A stretch of DNA of 64,000 nucleotides from Dryocola boscaweniae (GTDB lineage Bacteria > Pseudomonadota > Gammaproteobacteria > Enterobacterales > Enterobacteriaceae). How positions within the stretch are numbered: position 1 is the first letter of the stretch; each line of letters starts with the position of its first letter. The stretch is from the NCBI RefSeq assembly GCF_025215095.1, contig NZ_JALHAP010000066.1, forward strand, positions 20,937 to 84,936. The letters are read 5' to 3'. Below, in pieces: positions 24,842-32,765 of the stretch. The notes under the pieces are model-generated. The model was given only the letters and a program-made list of their open reading frames with translations. It did no database searches and had not been told where the DNA came from. The translations under genes and the position numbers were made by a program.

Positions 24842-25655
24842 GTTTTCTTAAAATTATATGTGTCGTCAGCTTGGGGGTGTCAATTCTTCTTAGGAGGTGC
24901 TAAAGCTCTGATGGCCCATTACATCCCTTGAATCGAAGTTTCTTCTTCCATCTGGAGCTGAATAAGCATAGCAATCTTCGATTGACGACGTTACGCTATA
25001 GCATGTTTTTCTAAACGTGTATATTTTTGTTAGAGCAGAGCGAGTATGAAATCTTATTTATTTTTAGCGTTGATATTAATGCTTCTCTGCTGTGATATTT
25101 CATATTTTAAACTGAATACTCATAATCAAAGACAACAGGCAAGATTCAACTACCACCAGACATACCACCACTATACAGAACGAGAATATCGGACTTGAGT
25201 ACAAAAGTAAAAATAGCTTTGGTGATATTCTGTGAGAGATGAAGGATAAAAATGTGGTGACAGGATGTTATGTTGATACAGTTTCTGTTTTCAGCCATGG
25301 AAACTCAATGATGATTTTAGCCTCTGATTTTGGAGGTGTGAAGGCTCTTCTGCTTCCAGAGCAGCAGCGCTATGTAAACCAACTGAAAAAATGACCGGAC
25401 CAATTTGGTGTGTTTTGAAATGAAGTTTGTGAATTATATGCTAACAGGTAGCAACTGTATTATTCACAACCCTTACGAACATTAGCACTTATAAAGATGA
25501 TAAAACGGATTTTTCCTTATAATATATCTTCTCTATTTTATTATCGCTCAGCGGGGAAATTTTCGCACCTCCCTTTCAGGTGTTTTTCTGCAAAGCCCTA
25601 AAAGCCATTATTTCATTGTTGTTAATGGTTGTTAGTCCAGCAAAAGGTGCTTATG
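24842..25655. other. AT-rich region with two short ORFs, possibly a gene remnant
   Basis: No long gene. On the plus strand 25046-25198 encodes a 50-residue peptide with a hydrophobic start (MKSYLFLALILMLLCCDI) and a His/Tyr-rich tail. In another frame, 25239-25394 encodes 51 residues beginning MKDKNVVTGCYVDTVSV and ending RYVNQLKK. The first looks like a signal peptide or membrane anchor, the second like the end of a folded protein. They may be two pieces of one frameshifted gene; I do not recognise the family. The rest shows no clear feature. Confidence 0.35.
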
Positions 25656-26618
25656 TCATGGGGGGGGGTAGCCTAAATTTTGTCGATGACAAAAAGCATT
25701 CCTTACCAGTACGATGCATATACCGCTCATAACGCCCAAAAGAGAACCCAGAATCATTGTCAATATCAAATTCTGATTCGTGCGACGTGGTAGACTGGCA
25801 TGCTGAATATAGCGATACGCAGTGAATCTATCTCGGTCATTTAAGTAAATGTTTTCTAGCTGCAAGAGTTCTTCCCGGATTTTAAAATAGCTATCGTCGT
25901 AGGGAACAGGCCAGCTACTGGCATTATTAATCATTGCCTGTAGTACGGCTGTACCCAGCAGGAAAAGCGTTTCATTATACTTTGTTGAGCGTACTGGCAT
26001 AGTCTTATGTAGGTTTGCTGCTGTAGCAACTATTAATGCATAACGTAAATTTTTTATGTAGTCACTTCTCTCTTCCTGAAGGCTCAATACTTTAATCTCC
26101 AGCTTTTTTTGCAGTGCAATAGTTGTGGTATGCAGACTATTGCGTGCAGCAATAAAAGAGTTTGCTTTGATATTCTGATTTACCTCAGCAAGGAGTTTAT
26201 CGAGTTTACCTTGGGCATCCTGCGCGTTTTGGGCAGTATACTCTACAATAAATGCATCGTTAGCTGGCTTGGTTAGAGGCTTAACGGTAAGAGCGCCCTT
26301 GCTATAGATTGTCCGGTTTTTAATATTTTCAATCGCATCTGTAAACAGGCTGTTTAATATATTTTGCCGTTCGAGGTCAGACCATATTTCGCCTTGACTG
26401 GTTTTAACAGCTTCAAGGTATGTGGACACATCACTCGGTTCAGGGCGGGTGATTATCACGCTGGATATCCATCTTGCTGGAGTGGCCACAAAACAGGCGC
26501 CAGCCAGTACCATAGATAATCCCATGGCAGTAATAATGATATAGCGCCCCCACCATAGCTGTTGTAGCAAGCCAATAAGATTCACTTCATTATGGAATTC
26601 GTGTGAGAGCGCATTCAT
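25656..26618 (-). CDS. Wzz/FepE-like polysaccharide chain-length regulator
   Basis: A 320-residue inner-membrane protein of the Wzz class: short cytoplasmic N-terminus, a membrane helix at about residues 31-51, a long periplasmic helical domain starting with the family-like TPARWISSVIITRPEPSDVSTY, and a second membrane helix near 285-306. Wzz proteins set the modal length of O-antigen or related chains. AGGGGAT precedes ATG 26618. No glycosyltransferase or polymerase genes lie nearby, so it likely acts on polysaccharide made elsewhere, as FepE does. Its last codons run into a 9-base homopolymer (see 25660). Confidence 0.85.
   Translation of the reverse strand: MNALSHEFHNEVNLIGLLQQLWWGRYIIITAMGLSMVLAGACFVATPARWISSVIITRPEPSDVSTYLEAVKTSQGEIWSDLERQNILNSLFTDAIENIKNRTIYSKGALTVKPLTKPANDAFIVEYTAQNAQDAQGKLDKLLAEVNQNIKANSFIAARNSLHTTTIALQKKLEIKVLSLQEERSDYIKNLRYALIVATAANLHKTMPVRSTKYNETLFLLGTAVLQAMINNASSWPVPYDDSYFKIREELLQLENIYLNDRDRFTAYRYIQHASLPRRTNQNLILTMILGSLLGVMSGICIVLVRNAFCHRQNLGYPPP
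25660..25668. repeat. G9 homopolymer at the 3' end of the wzz-like gene
   Basis: Nine consecutive Gs (Cs on the coding strand) encode the final prolines of the Wzz-like protein just before the TGA. Loss of one base would remove the stop and extend the protein; gain of one would add two residues. Tracts of this length can slip during replication. Confidence 0.7.
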
Positions 26619-27261
26619 TTGATATCCCCTGCAAAATAAAATCTGTGATAGGCAAACAACGAGATACAGCTCACCTGGTTATAATGAAATGTGTTTTGTT
26701 GCGTTCGATGTGGGTATTTATGCTGTCGTCAGGTGCGAAAAGTAAAATAAATAGAGCCAGAGGCACTTCCTTTTAAAGCCATTTTAAAATTTAGTGAACT
26801 GATTGAATGCCTACAAGTAGAGGTCTTATTTGAAGTGCCTTAACTAGTGAGTTGAATAAAGATGGGTTTTCAGTCTTACAGATTCGATCTGTTGTAGAAT
26901 CTGTATATTAAACGTATTCTTGCAGATAACTATCTTATTAAGCAATAATCCATCTTCTGGCTCTCATCTTTAAATGAGTTACTCTTACTCTATACATATT
27001 TAGCGCGAAATTAAGCCTGTTTGGATACAATCTATACACCAGAAGCAAATGTAAACTAAAAAGCATCAATTGTTTTAGTTGTTAAATGTTAAGCAGGTTA
27101 AATATTCTAACTTCGATACGTGTAAGGATAACTGTTGTAATTGTCATACAATTTTTGTTAGTATTTGTACATGACATGCTATAAAGGACTTTAGTTATCT
27201 TGTGATATTTGTTGACTTTTCATTAACGATGAAGAGCTTAGCGTTAAAGAGGTTTTGGAAA
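26619..27261. other. AT-rich divergent intergenic region
   Basis: About 640 bases between the wzz-like gene (leftward) and the second CaiF/GrlA-like gene (rightward). It should hold both promoters. I see no gene, no strong hairpin and no copy of the 30-bp switch repeat. Its high A+T content suggests H-NS silencing, which GrlA-type factors often relieve. Confidence 0.5.
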
Positions 27262-27690
27262 ATGAATACACCCATTATTATTAAACCATCTCAGGCAAAT
27301 CATTTTGCTTATCTTTTACCTGAGGAAATAAAATTCTCATCTGTAAAATGGCTTTACTATAACGTCGCGCTCTGGGGTTTGACCCGCAAGAAACCCATTT
27401 GTTGTCGTTGTGTGTCACATCATTTTGGGATAAGTATTCGCCAGGCAACTAATGTTATATCGATGATACATAGACGCTATAACGATATCATTCAGTGCCA
27501 GGTTAAACTCATCAAAAAAGATGGTGTTATCCTTACTCATCTGACTATTACGAGCATCTCTTCTCGCAATATTCGACGTTGTCGTTCTGTATCTGATGTT
27601 TCGAATATAGCAACCGGTAGGTCAGAACTGCAGCTATGGAAACAGCGTTTTTTACATGGGGCTGGGTGGTCAGCTGGAGAGCGGTTGTAG
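27262..27690 (+). CDS. CaiF/GrlA-family transcriptional regulator, second copy
   Basis: A 142-residue paralogue of the regulator at 14987. The shared block is nearly identical: FGIS-RQATN-ISMIHRRY-D-IQC, preceded in both by a VALW-LTRKK/LICKK and CC pair. ATG 27262 follows AAAGAGG at 8 bases; upstream in-frame ATGs at 27202 and 27232 lack clear ribosome-binding sites. The two copies differ before and after the core, so they are likely old duplicates with separate targets or partners. It stands alone, between the wzz-like gene and IS debris. Confidence 0.8.
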   Translation: MNTPIIIKPSQANHFAYLLPEEIKFSSVKWLYYNVALWGLTRKKPICCRCVSHHFGISIRQATNVISMIHRRYNDIIQCQVKLIKKDGVILTHLTITSISSRNIRRCRSVSDVSNIATGRSELQLWKQRFLHGAGWSAGERL

Positions 27691-28430
27691 GATATGATGG
27701 CTAACTATTTTTCTGCAGTAAACAAGATCCTCTGATACTTATTTAAGCCTTTAATGTACTGGCTGTTATTTTTCCATGGGCTTATTTATCTTTATGATTC
27801 TAATAAAATATTAATCGGTAGCGAAACGTGAATGTATTTTAATTGTTAATGAGGGCCAGACGCCTGTAAGGAAAATACAATTGTTCCACTAAAAGATAAT
27901 TTTAATTTATTTGGAATGGCTTTTTCAGAAAGCTATTCATATAAAATATATTGTGTTGAATTTGCGAATAAAACACAATGCACTAACTTTTTAGTTAATA
28001 AATTAAACGGCTTGATAAAATCTTTACAACTTTTGAGCCATTCTTTCCTGTCGATGGATACTTTAGTAAATGTTATTTTCTTTCCTTCTCTTTAGCTACA
28101 TTTAGACGTGCATTTTGTCATAAGTATGATGGTTCAAATTCCATGTAAGCTTCTTGAACCTGGTAGCGATTATTTTGCATTTTTGACCTGACGACACAAC
28201 CATGTATCCATATGATTGAGCTAGTGATGGGGCCAGTAGATGAATGGATTAAAGAAAACATTAAAAAACATAACCTTCTCATATGAAGCTGTATTAGCAT
28301 TGGCAATATGTCTTATATTCCTTGGTTGCGCAATTCTGGGATTGTGTATCTACACTTTTTTTCTGTGAAGTTTTTTGACTTATAATATCAATTCAGAAAC
28401 TGTGAAGCTGATATTGTAAGCACACCCGTT
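27691..28430. other. AT-rich region with one small membrane-protein ORF
   Basis: No large gene. The only candidate is 28240-28368 on the plus strand (see separate entry). The rest is AT-rich with many stops in all frames and no recognisable repeats. It ends at the IS3-family remnant. Confidence 0.5.
28240..28368 (+). CDS. Small membrane protein candidate (42 residues)
   Basis: ATG 28240 opens a 42-residue frame with a polar start (MNGLKKTLKNITFSYEA) and one hydrophobic helix (about 18-40, VLALAICLIFLGCAILGLC). A GATGGGG stretch lies 8-12 bases upstream. No family is recognised. It may equally be the end of a degraded gene, given the IS elements next to it. Confidence 0.3.
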   Translation: MNGLKKTLKNITFSYEAVLALAICLIFLGCAILGLCIYTFFL

Positions 28431-28748
28431 TTAGTTCCACGCACTTTTTGAGAACTCCGGATTTTCGGCCATCAGCCTGTATTCTTCAGGCGTCAGGTTA
28501 TTCAGGGATTCATGAGGCCGCTCGCTGTTATATTCTGCCAGCCAGCGCTCTGTGATTTCCCGTGCTTCATTCAGTGTTCTGAACAGATAAAAATCCAGGA
28601 TTTCTGTCCGGTACGTCCGGTTAAAGCGTTCGATAAAGGCATTCTGCGTCGGCTTACCCGGCTTAATAAAGTCCAGCATCACACCATGCTCTTCGGCCCA
28701 CTGCGCCAGAGCCAGTGATATCAGTTCGGGTCCGTTATCCATCCGCAT
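28431..28748 (-). pseudogene. IS3-family transposase OrfB, C-terminal fragment
   Basis: The last 105 residues of an IS3-type integrase-core transposase. It includes DNGPELIS, with the second catalytic Asp, and FNRTYRTEILD...LNEAREITERWLAEYNSERPHESL, with the catalytic Glu region and the conserved end. The upstream part of the catalytic core (first Asp) is missing: the fragment begins where an IS110-family element is joined. The N-terminal part is at 30017-30298, so the element cannot transpose by itself. Confidence 0.92.
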
Positions 28749-30025
28749 CTTCAGTCGTCTAATCAGTCAATATCAGGATCAGATGGGGTCTTTGTCGTCT
28801 TCGTAGTCATCTATTGATGCTACAACATGTTGCAAGACGTCGTCTTCATTCCTATGTGATTCCCGCAAGGCTTTTACCCTGCAAAGCGTGTCCCGGAATT
28901 GAAGTTAAAGACGAGCTCACTCTGATTGATCATGACTTTTCGCTTGTTAATTTACCGCGTTAAGGCGTTCATTATAAAAAGTTTCTGACTTCCACATACT
29001 CAACATCAATGTTGCCAGTTTCCTCGACAATGCAACAATAACCTTCTTATAGCCCATTCTGTGTCGGAGCTCATTTGCCCATATTGCCAGGCTTGTATCA
29101 GTGCCGTAACGGGTTAAAAGGCATGATGCTGCTTCGTAGAGAAGCGTGCGTGTCATTCGGTTTCCCTGCTTTGAGATCCCCCCATTTCTGTCAACCTCGC
29201 CGGATTGGTACTTTTTGGGTGTTAATCCGAGGAAGGCTCCGGCATCGCTTACACGTCTGAAGCGAAAGGGGTCGTCAATTGACGTTTTAAAACTTAATGC
29301 TGTCAGAACACCCACTCCCGGAATAGATTGCAATATTTGGCAAACTGGATCTTTTCGGGCTAGTTTTTCCAGGATGTAGTTAAACTTTCTTATTTGCCCG
29401 GAAAGATGTTCCCAGGTATCAAGTAACATAATAACTGCAGGTTTGACTGTTTCCAGCGAAGGGGATGACTCGAGAACGGCACGTTCAAAAACACTATTTT
29501 TTCCAGGTGGAAGAACAACCCCGAAGGTTTTCAGAAGTCCGCGGATCTGATTCGTTACGGCAACACGAAGCTGGACCAGTTTTTCCCTGCTGGTAAGAAT
29601 AAGTCGCTGTTGATGGCATTGAAGACTTTTGACATGTACTGGCTTGTACCATCCTGAAAGAACCAGTCTTGCTATACCAAAAGCATCATTTTGATCGGTT
29701 TTATTTAATTGCATAGATAAAGCAGCATGAACATGCCGGGCGTGGATACAGTCAACGTCCAGGCCAAAACCTTTAAGCGAATGGTAAAGCCAGACGCAAA
29801 GTGGCCCAGTCTCTAGACCTACTTTTGACTTATCAAATCCTTGAGAAAAGAGATAATTAGCTATAACACCGGGATGCGTATCGACGTTAACCATCCGAAT
29901 TTTATTACCGTTTTGGTCTATAACGCAGATGCTTGTTTTCTTCTGAGAAACATCAAGTCCAACAAAGGTTTTCATGGCAGCCACCTCAGATATCACAGAC
30001 TGGGATCGTATTAAGATTACAGCAT
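28749..30025 (-). mobile_element. IS110-family insertion sequence inside an IS3-family element
   Basis: About 1.28 kb between the two broken ends of IS3-type orfB. It carries one transposase gene (28947-29975) and a 200-base non-coding stretch at its 3' side. No terminal inverted repeats or target duplication are visible, in line with the IS110 family, whose left-end RNA guides target choice in some members. About 90 codons of orfB are missing around it, so a deletion came with or after insertion. Exact ends are uncertain by some bases. Confidence 0.75.
28947..29975 (-). CDS. IS110-family transposase
   Basis: A 342-residue DEDD transposase, apparently intact. The N-terminal RuvC-like domain has MKTFVGLDVSQKKTSICVID (first Asp) and KVGLETGPL (Glu), then NKTDQNDAFGIARL with the Asp pair. 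The C-terminal transposase_20 domain has LQSIPGVGVLTALSFKTSI and, with the catalytic serine region, GGISKQGNRMTRTLLYEAA. ATG 29975 follows GAGGTGG; an in-frame ATG 21 bases earlier is less likely. Confidence 0.95.
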   Translation of the reverse strand: MKTFVGLDVSQKKTSICVIDQNGNKIRMVNVDTHPGVIANYLFSQGFDKSKVGLETGPLCVWLYHSLKGFGLDVDCIHARHVHAALSMQLNKTDQNDAFGIARLVLSGWYKPVHVKSLQCHQQRLILTSREKLVQLRVAVTNQIRGLLKTFGVVLPPGKNSVFERAVLESSPSLETVKPAVIMLLDTWEHLSGQIRKFNYILEKLARKDPVCQILQSIPGVGVLTALSFKTSIDDPFRFRRVSDAGAFLGLTPKKYQSGEVDRNGGISKQGNRMTRTLLYEAASCLLTRYGTDTSLAIWANELRHRMGYKKVIVALSRKLATLMLSMWKSETFYNERLNAVN

Positions 30026-30298
30026 GTGATTCCAGGCGTGCCCCTGCCTGCGCATAACCTGAAACAGCTTCTTAAAACCGTATCGTGGGTAGCGTTCCGC
30101 CAGCTCAGTCAGTATCTGGATAACCGGTTCATCACGGCGGGTATCGGGCGGGTAAAAATAGACCGTCCTGCTCAGCGATAACGTCCTGCATGCCTGGCGG
30201 ATGCTCATGGCAAATTGTGCGGTCAGATAGCCAACAAGCTCACGCTTTATCGCTGTTTTTAAAGCTTTTTTTCGATGACATCTTTCAGAGCCCGGCAT
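30017..30298 (-). pseudogene. IS3-family transposase OrfB, N-terminal fragment
   Basis: The start of OrfB: the HTH_21-type segment FAMSIRQACRTLSLSRTVYFY and ERYPRYGFKKLFQVMRRQGHAWNH, after which homology stops at the IS110 junction. It overlaps the end of OrfA by 40 bases, as expected for production by -1 frameshifting. Together with 28431-28748 it shows that one orfB was split. Confidence 0.9.
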
Positions 30299-30525
30299 TC
30301 AAGACTGAGATCGGTAAACATTTGTTTGAGACGGCGGTTTTCGTCCTCAAGGTCTTTCATCTTTTTGATATCAGAGGCTTCCATCCCGCCATACTTTGCT
30401 TTCCAGTTGTAGTACGACGCCTCCGATATTCCGGCTTCGCGGCAGACATCCTTGACCGTACGTCCGGCTTCAACAGACTTCAGAACGGCGATGATCTGGT
30501 GCTCAGTGAATCGGGCTTTACGCAT
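30259..30525 (-). CDS. IS3-family transposase OrfA
   Basis: An 88-residue helix-turn-helix protein: MRKARFTEHQIIAVLKSVEAG, then VKDVCREAGISEASYYNWK, and a leucine zipper DLEDENRRLKQMFTDLSLECRALKDV. It is complete, but its partner OrfB is broken. The sequence looks like the IS407-type subgroup of IS3. The terminal repeat on this side was not identified; the hcp fragment begins within about 40 bases of the OrfA start. Confidence 0.93.
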   Translation of the reverse strand: MRKARFTEHQIIAVLKSVEAGRTVKDVCREAGISEASYYNWKAKYGGMEASDIKKMKDLEDENRRLKQMFTDLSLECRALKDVIEKKL

Positions 30526-30564
30526 GGCGATCTCCTCAGGGGGACATAATCAGTATGTCGGAAG

Positions 30565-30927
30565 ATCTCTAAAAGTGGATGGTTCGTTTTACCGGGATAC
30601 TTACAAGATCACTGGTAAGCGTTCCCATTCTCCGATGATGATTGAAAAAGAGTTTGATAGTTCCAGCCCCTATCTTATCTTTACAAGGCTGTCGCTACTG
30701 GTCAGACGCTGAAAAGTGCGGAGATTCGCTGGTATCGCATCAATCATGCTGGGCAAGAGGAATGCTACTTTATCATGACCATTGAGGGTGTTAAAGTCAC
30801 AGGCATTAACCTTGGAATACCAAACGCTAAAATGTCAGGCAACTCGCAGATCAATCACATGGAGTCAGTTTCCTTGATGTACGATAAAATCACTTGGCGT
30901 TATGTCGATGGCAACGTGGGAGCGTAA
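30565..30927 (+). pseudogene. Truncated and frameshifted hcp (type VI secretion tube protein)
   Basis: The C-terminal part of an Hcp-family protein. The first frame reads ITGKRSHSPMMIEKEFDSSSPYL. A tandem 5-base duplication TATCT TATCT at 30671-30680 shifts the frame, and Hcp homology continues as YKAVATGQTLKSAEIRWYRI, then MESVSLMYDKITWRYVDGN up to the TAA at 30925. The N-terminus is lost at the IS3 side. No other type VI genes are in the window, so this is either a remnant of a larger locus or an orphan hcp. Confidence 0.85.
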
Positions 30928-30958
30928 CCAATAGAAAAGGGAATACACTCATGTGGGT

Positions 30959-30984
30959 AAAGAAGGGCTTAAGGCCCTTCTTTT
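30959..30984. terminator. Hairpin terminator between hcp remnant and defence operon
   Basis: AAAGAAGGGC pairs with GCCCTTCTTT around a 5-base loop, with T residues on both strands, so it may serve both the hcp remnant and the leftward defence operon ending at 31008. Confidence 0.75.
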
Positions 30985-31007
30985 GGTTTATAATATTTGA
31001 GGCTTTA

Positions 31008-32765
31008 TTATATTGTTTCCAACAAGGAGAATGCATCATCTAGTAAAAACTGCTCGTTAATGTTTAATTCTTGTTTTCGTAAAAACGATCTTATAGATTG
31101 TGCCTCCCCAATGCAAATTTGTTTAGCATTTCCAGAGAAGTATTTGTTGTTGATTTCATTAATGTCGAAAAGTGGATCTCCATTTAGTTGGTTTTTGTCT
31201 TTTTTATATTCAGCCACAGTGAATAATATCTGTTTGTTATTCCTTGCTTCGTTTCCTAGAAAACCGAAAATAAGTTCTCTATTCCCAGTGTCAATATCTT
31301 CTTTAAATACAGCATCTAATAAAAAAGGGAATTTATGTATTGTAGATCTTTTGTCAATTAATTGATGAAATGAAAAATGGTAAGCCATAATTATTTTATG
31401 TAGTTCGACACCTTGGTAAGGAAAAGATGTAATGGAATAAAGATTCTTATACCTTGAGCTATCTGGGATTTTTACTTCCAAATACGCAGCCTTCTCTTGA
31501 AATATTTTAAAGAATTCTTTCTCTATTCCATAACGTAGTTTATCAATTTCTGTATCGTTCGCTAAGTTATCTATATCTATTTGCAGGTCTGATATTTTTT
31601 TATCGTAAATACTTTCTTTGCTTTTAATTTCATTTAACATGTTAATGTTTGAATGATGATTAAGCCAGTTATCAAATCCTATATTTTCAATTCTTGATTC
31701 TGTTAATACCTTATATTCACTGTTAATTAGCTCGCTACTGTTTTTTATCTTTTTTTCAACGGAATTTAATGAGGATGAGACTGCTTTGATTTCATCGGAA
31801 ACACGATCCTTTTGCTTTAAAGCATCATTAATATCTTGAGTGTATATATATAACTCTCGGATATCACCGGGTAAAGTTTGTTCACATACAGGGCATCTGT
31901 CTACTCGCGGTTTTTGTAGCTTTAAATTTCGTATTGTTTGCAAAAGTACTTTTTGTCGTCCCCGAAGCATACTTAGCTTGTTACATAATTTTTCATAATT
32001 AGCTTCTTCTGAAAGTAATGTCGTTGCTAACGAATCATAAGTCTCCAAATAATCAAGAGCCTTTCCTTTGAATCGAGATTCTAATATTTCAGATAGTTTT
32101 AGGGAGCTATCTTTTGATTTATATTGAATTAATTGATTTCGCTCATATTCAAGTTGTTGTTTTTCTTTTTGCAACGTATATTTTTGTAATCTGTCGGTGC
32201 GATTTTTTAGCCCTGTGTAATAATCAAGGTAGTCAAATTTAAAATCTTTGTAAAATCGATAATCACCAATCGATTCTCTTAGGTAAACCCATCCAACTGA
32301 CTGTGATATGTAGAATGGTAAAAATGCTGCCTCAATTGGCGCATTGGTAAAATCAGTTTGTTTTTGTAATGTTAGTTTAAAGTCAAATAGCTGATTAAAT
32401 AACTCTTTATATCTTCCGTATTCAAACGAGCTATTCCCATTGATACCATCAAACCTTATGGGTGGTTTATCAGCAATTCGAATGACAAGGGTGTCGTCTA
32501 ATCGAACAAAAACAACTTTTTCAAATGTATTTTTTTTCTGTATTTCACACTCAAGTCGAAAAATCACATTCTCATTGATTATGTCAATTAGATTCTCCTT
32601 TGAGTCATTAACCCCCATAGAGTAAAGAATTGATTGCATTAATGTACTTTTACCAGATGTGTTTCTACCATGAATAATATTAACTAGATCTCCAAACTCA
32701 GTGCTAAAAAAACCTTTACTATTTATAGAATACGCTAGTATATTTTTCAGAATTAACTTAGCCAT
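31008..32765 (-). CDS. SMC/Rad50-like ATPase of a two-gene defence operon
   Basis: A 585-residue ABC-type ATPase. Walker A GRNTSGKST is at residues 33-41 after the RecF/SMC-like opening (LILKNILAYS). Long charged coiled coils (about 195-280 and 310-400) flank a zinc-hook CPVC at about 291-294, as in Rad50. The C-terminal ATPase part has a Walker B-like strand FPFLLDAV (479-486). The canonical LSGG signature is not obvious, a trait of DUF3732-type and ABC-three-component ATPases. It overlaps the nuclease gene by 8 bases, so the two act together. Best comparison is LmuB of Lamassu/DdmABC systems; no LmuC-like gene is visible. Confidence 0.78.
   Translation of the reverse strand: MAKLILKNILAYSINSKGFFSTEFGDLVNIIHGRNTSGKSTLMQSILYSMGVNDSKENLIDIINENVIFRLECEIQKKNTFEKVVFVRLDDTLVIRIADKPPIRFDGINGNSSFEYGRYKELFNQLFDFKLTLQKQTDFTNAPIEAAFLPFYISQSVGWVYLRESIGDYRFYKDFKFDYLDYYTGLKNRTDRLQKYTLQKEKQQLEYERNQLIQYKSKDSSLKLSEILESRFKGKALDYLETYDSLATTLLSEEANYEKLCNKLSMLRGRQKVLLQTIRNLKLQKPRVDRCPVCEQTLPGDIRELYIYTQDINDALKQKDRVSDEIKAVSSSLNSVEKKIKNSSELINSEYKVLTESRIENIGFDNWLNHHSNINMLNEIKSKESIYDKKISDLQIDIDNLANDTEIDKLRYGIEKEFFKIFQEKAAYLEVKIPDSSRYKNLYSITSFPYQGVELHKIIMAYHFSFHQLIDKRSTIHKFPFLLDAVFKEDIDTGNRELIFGFLGNEARNNKQILFTVAEYKKDKNQLNGDPLFDINEINNKYFSGNAKQICIGEAQSIRSFLRKQELNINEQFLLDDAFSLLETI

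Noticed and set aside
28118..28306. 62-codon minus-strand frame
   Set aside because: It overlaps the better small ORF on the plus strand and has no start signal or family resemblance.
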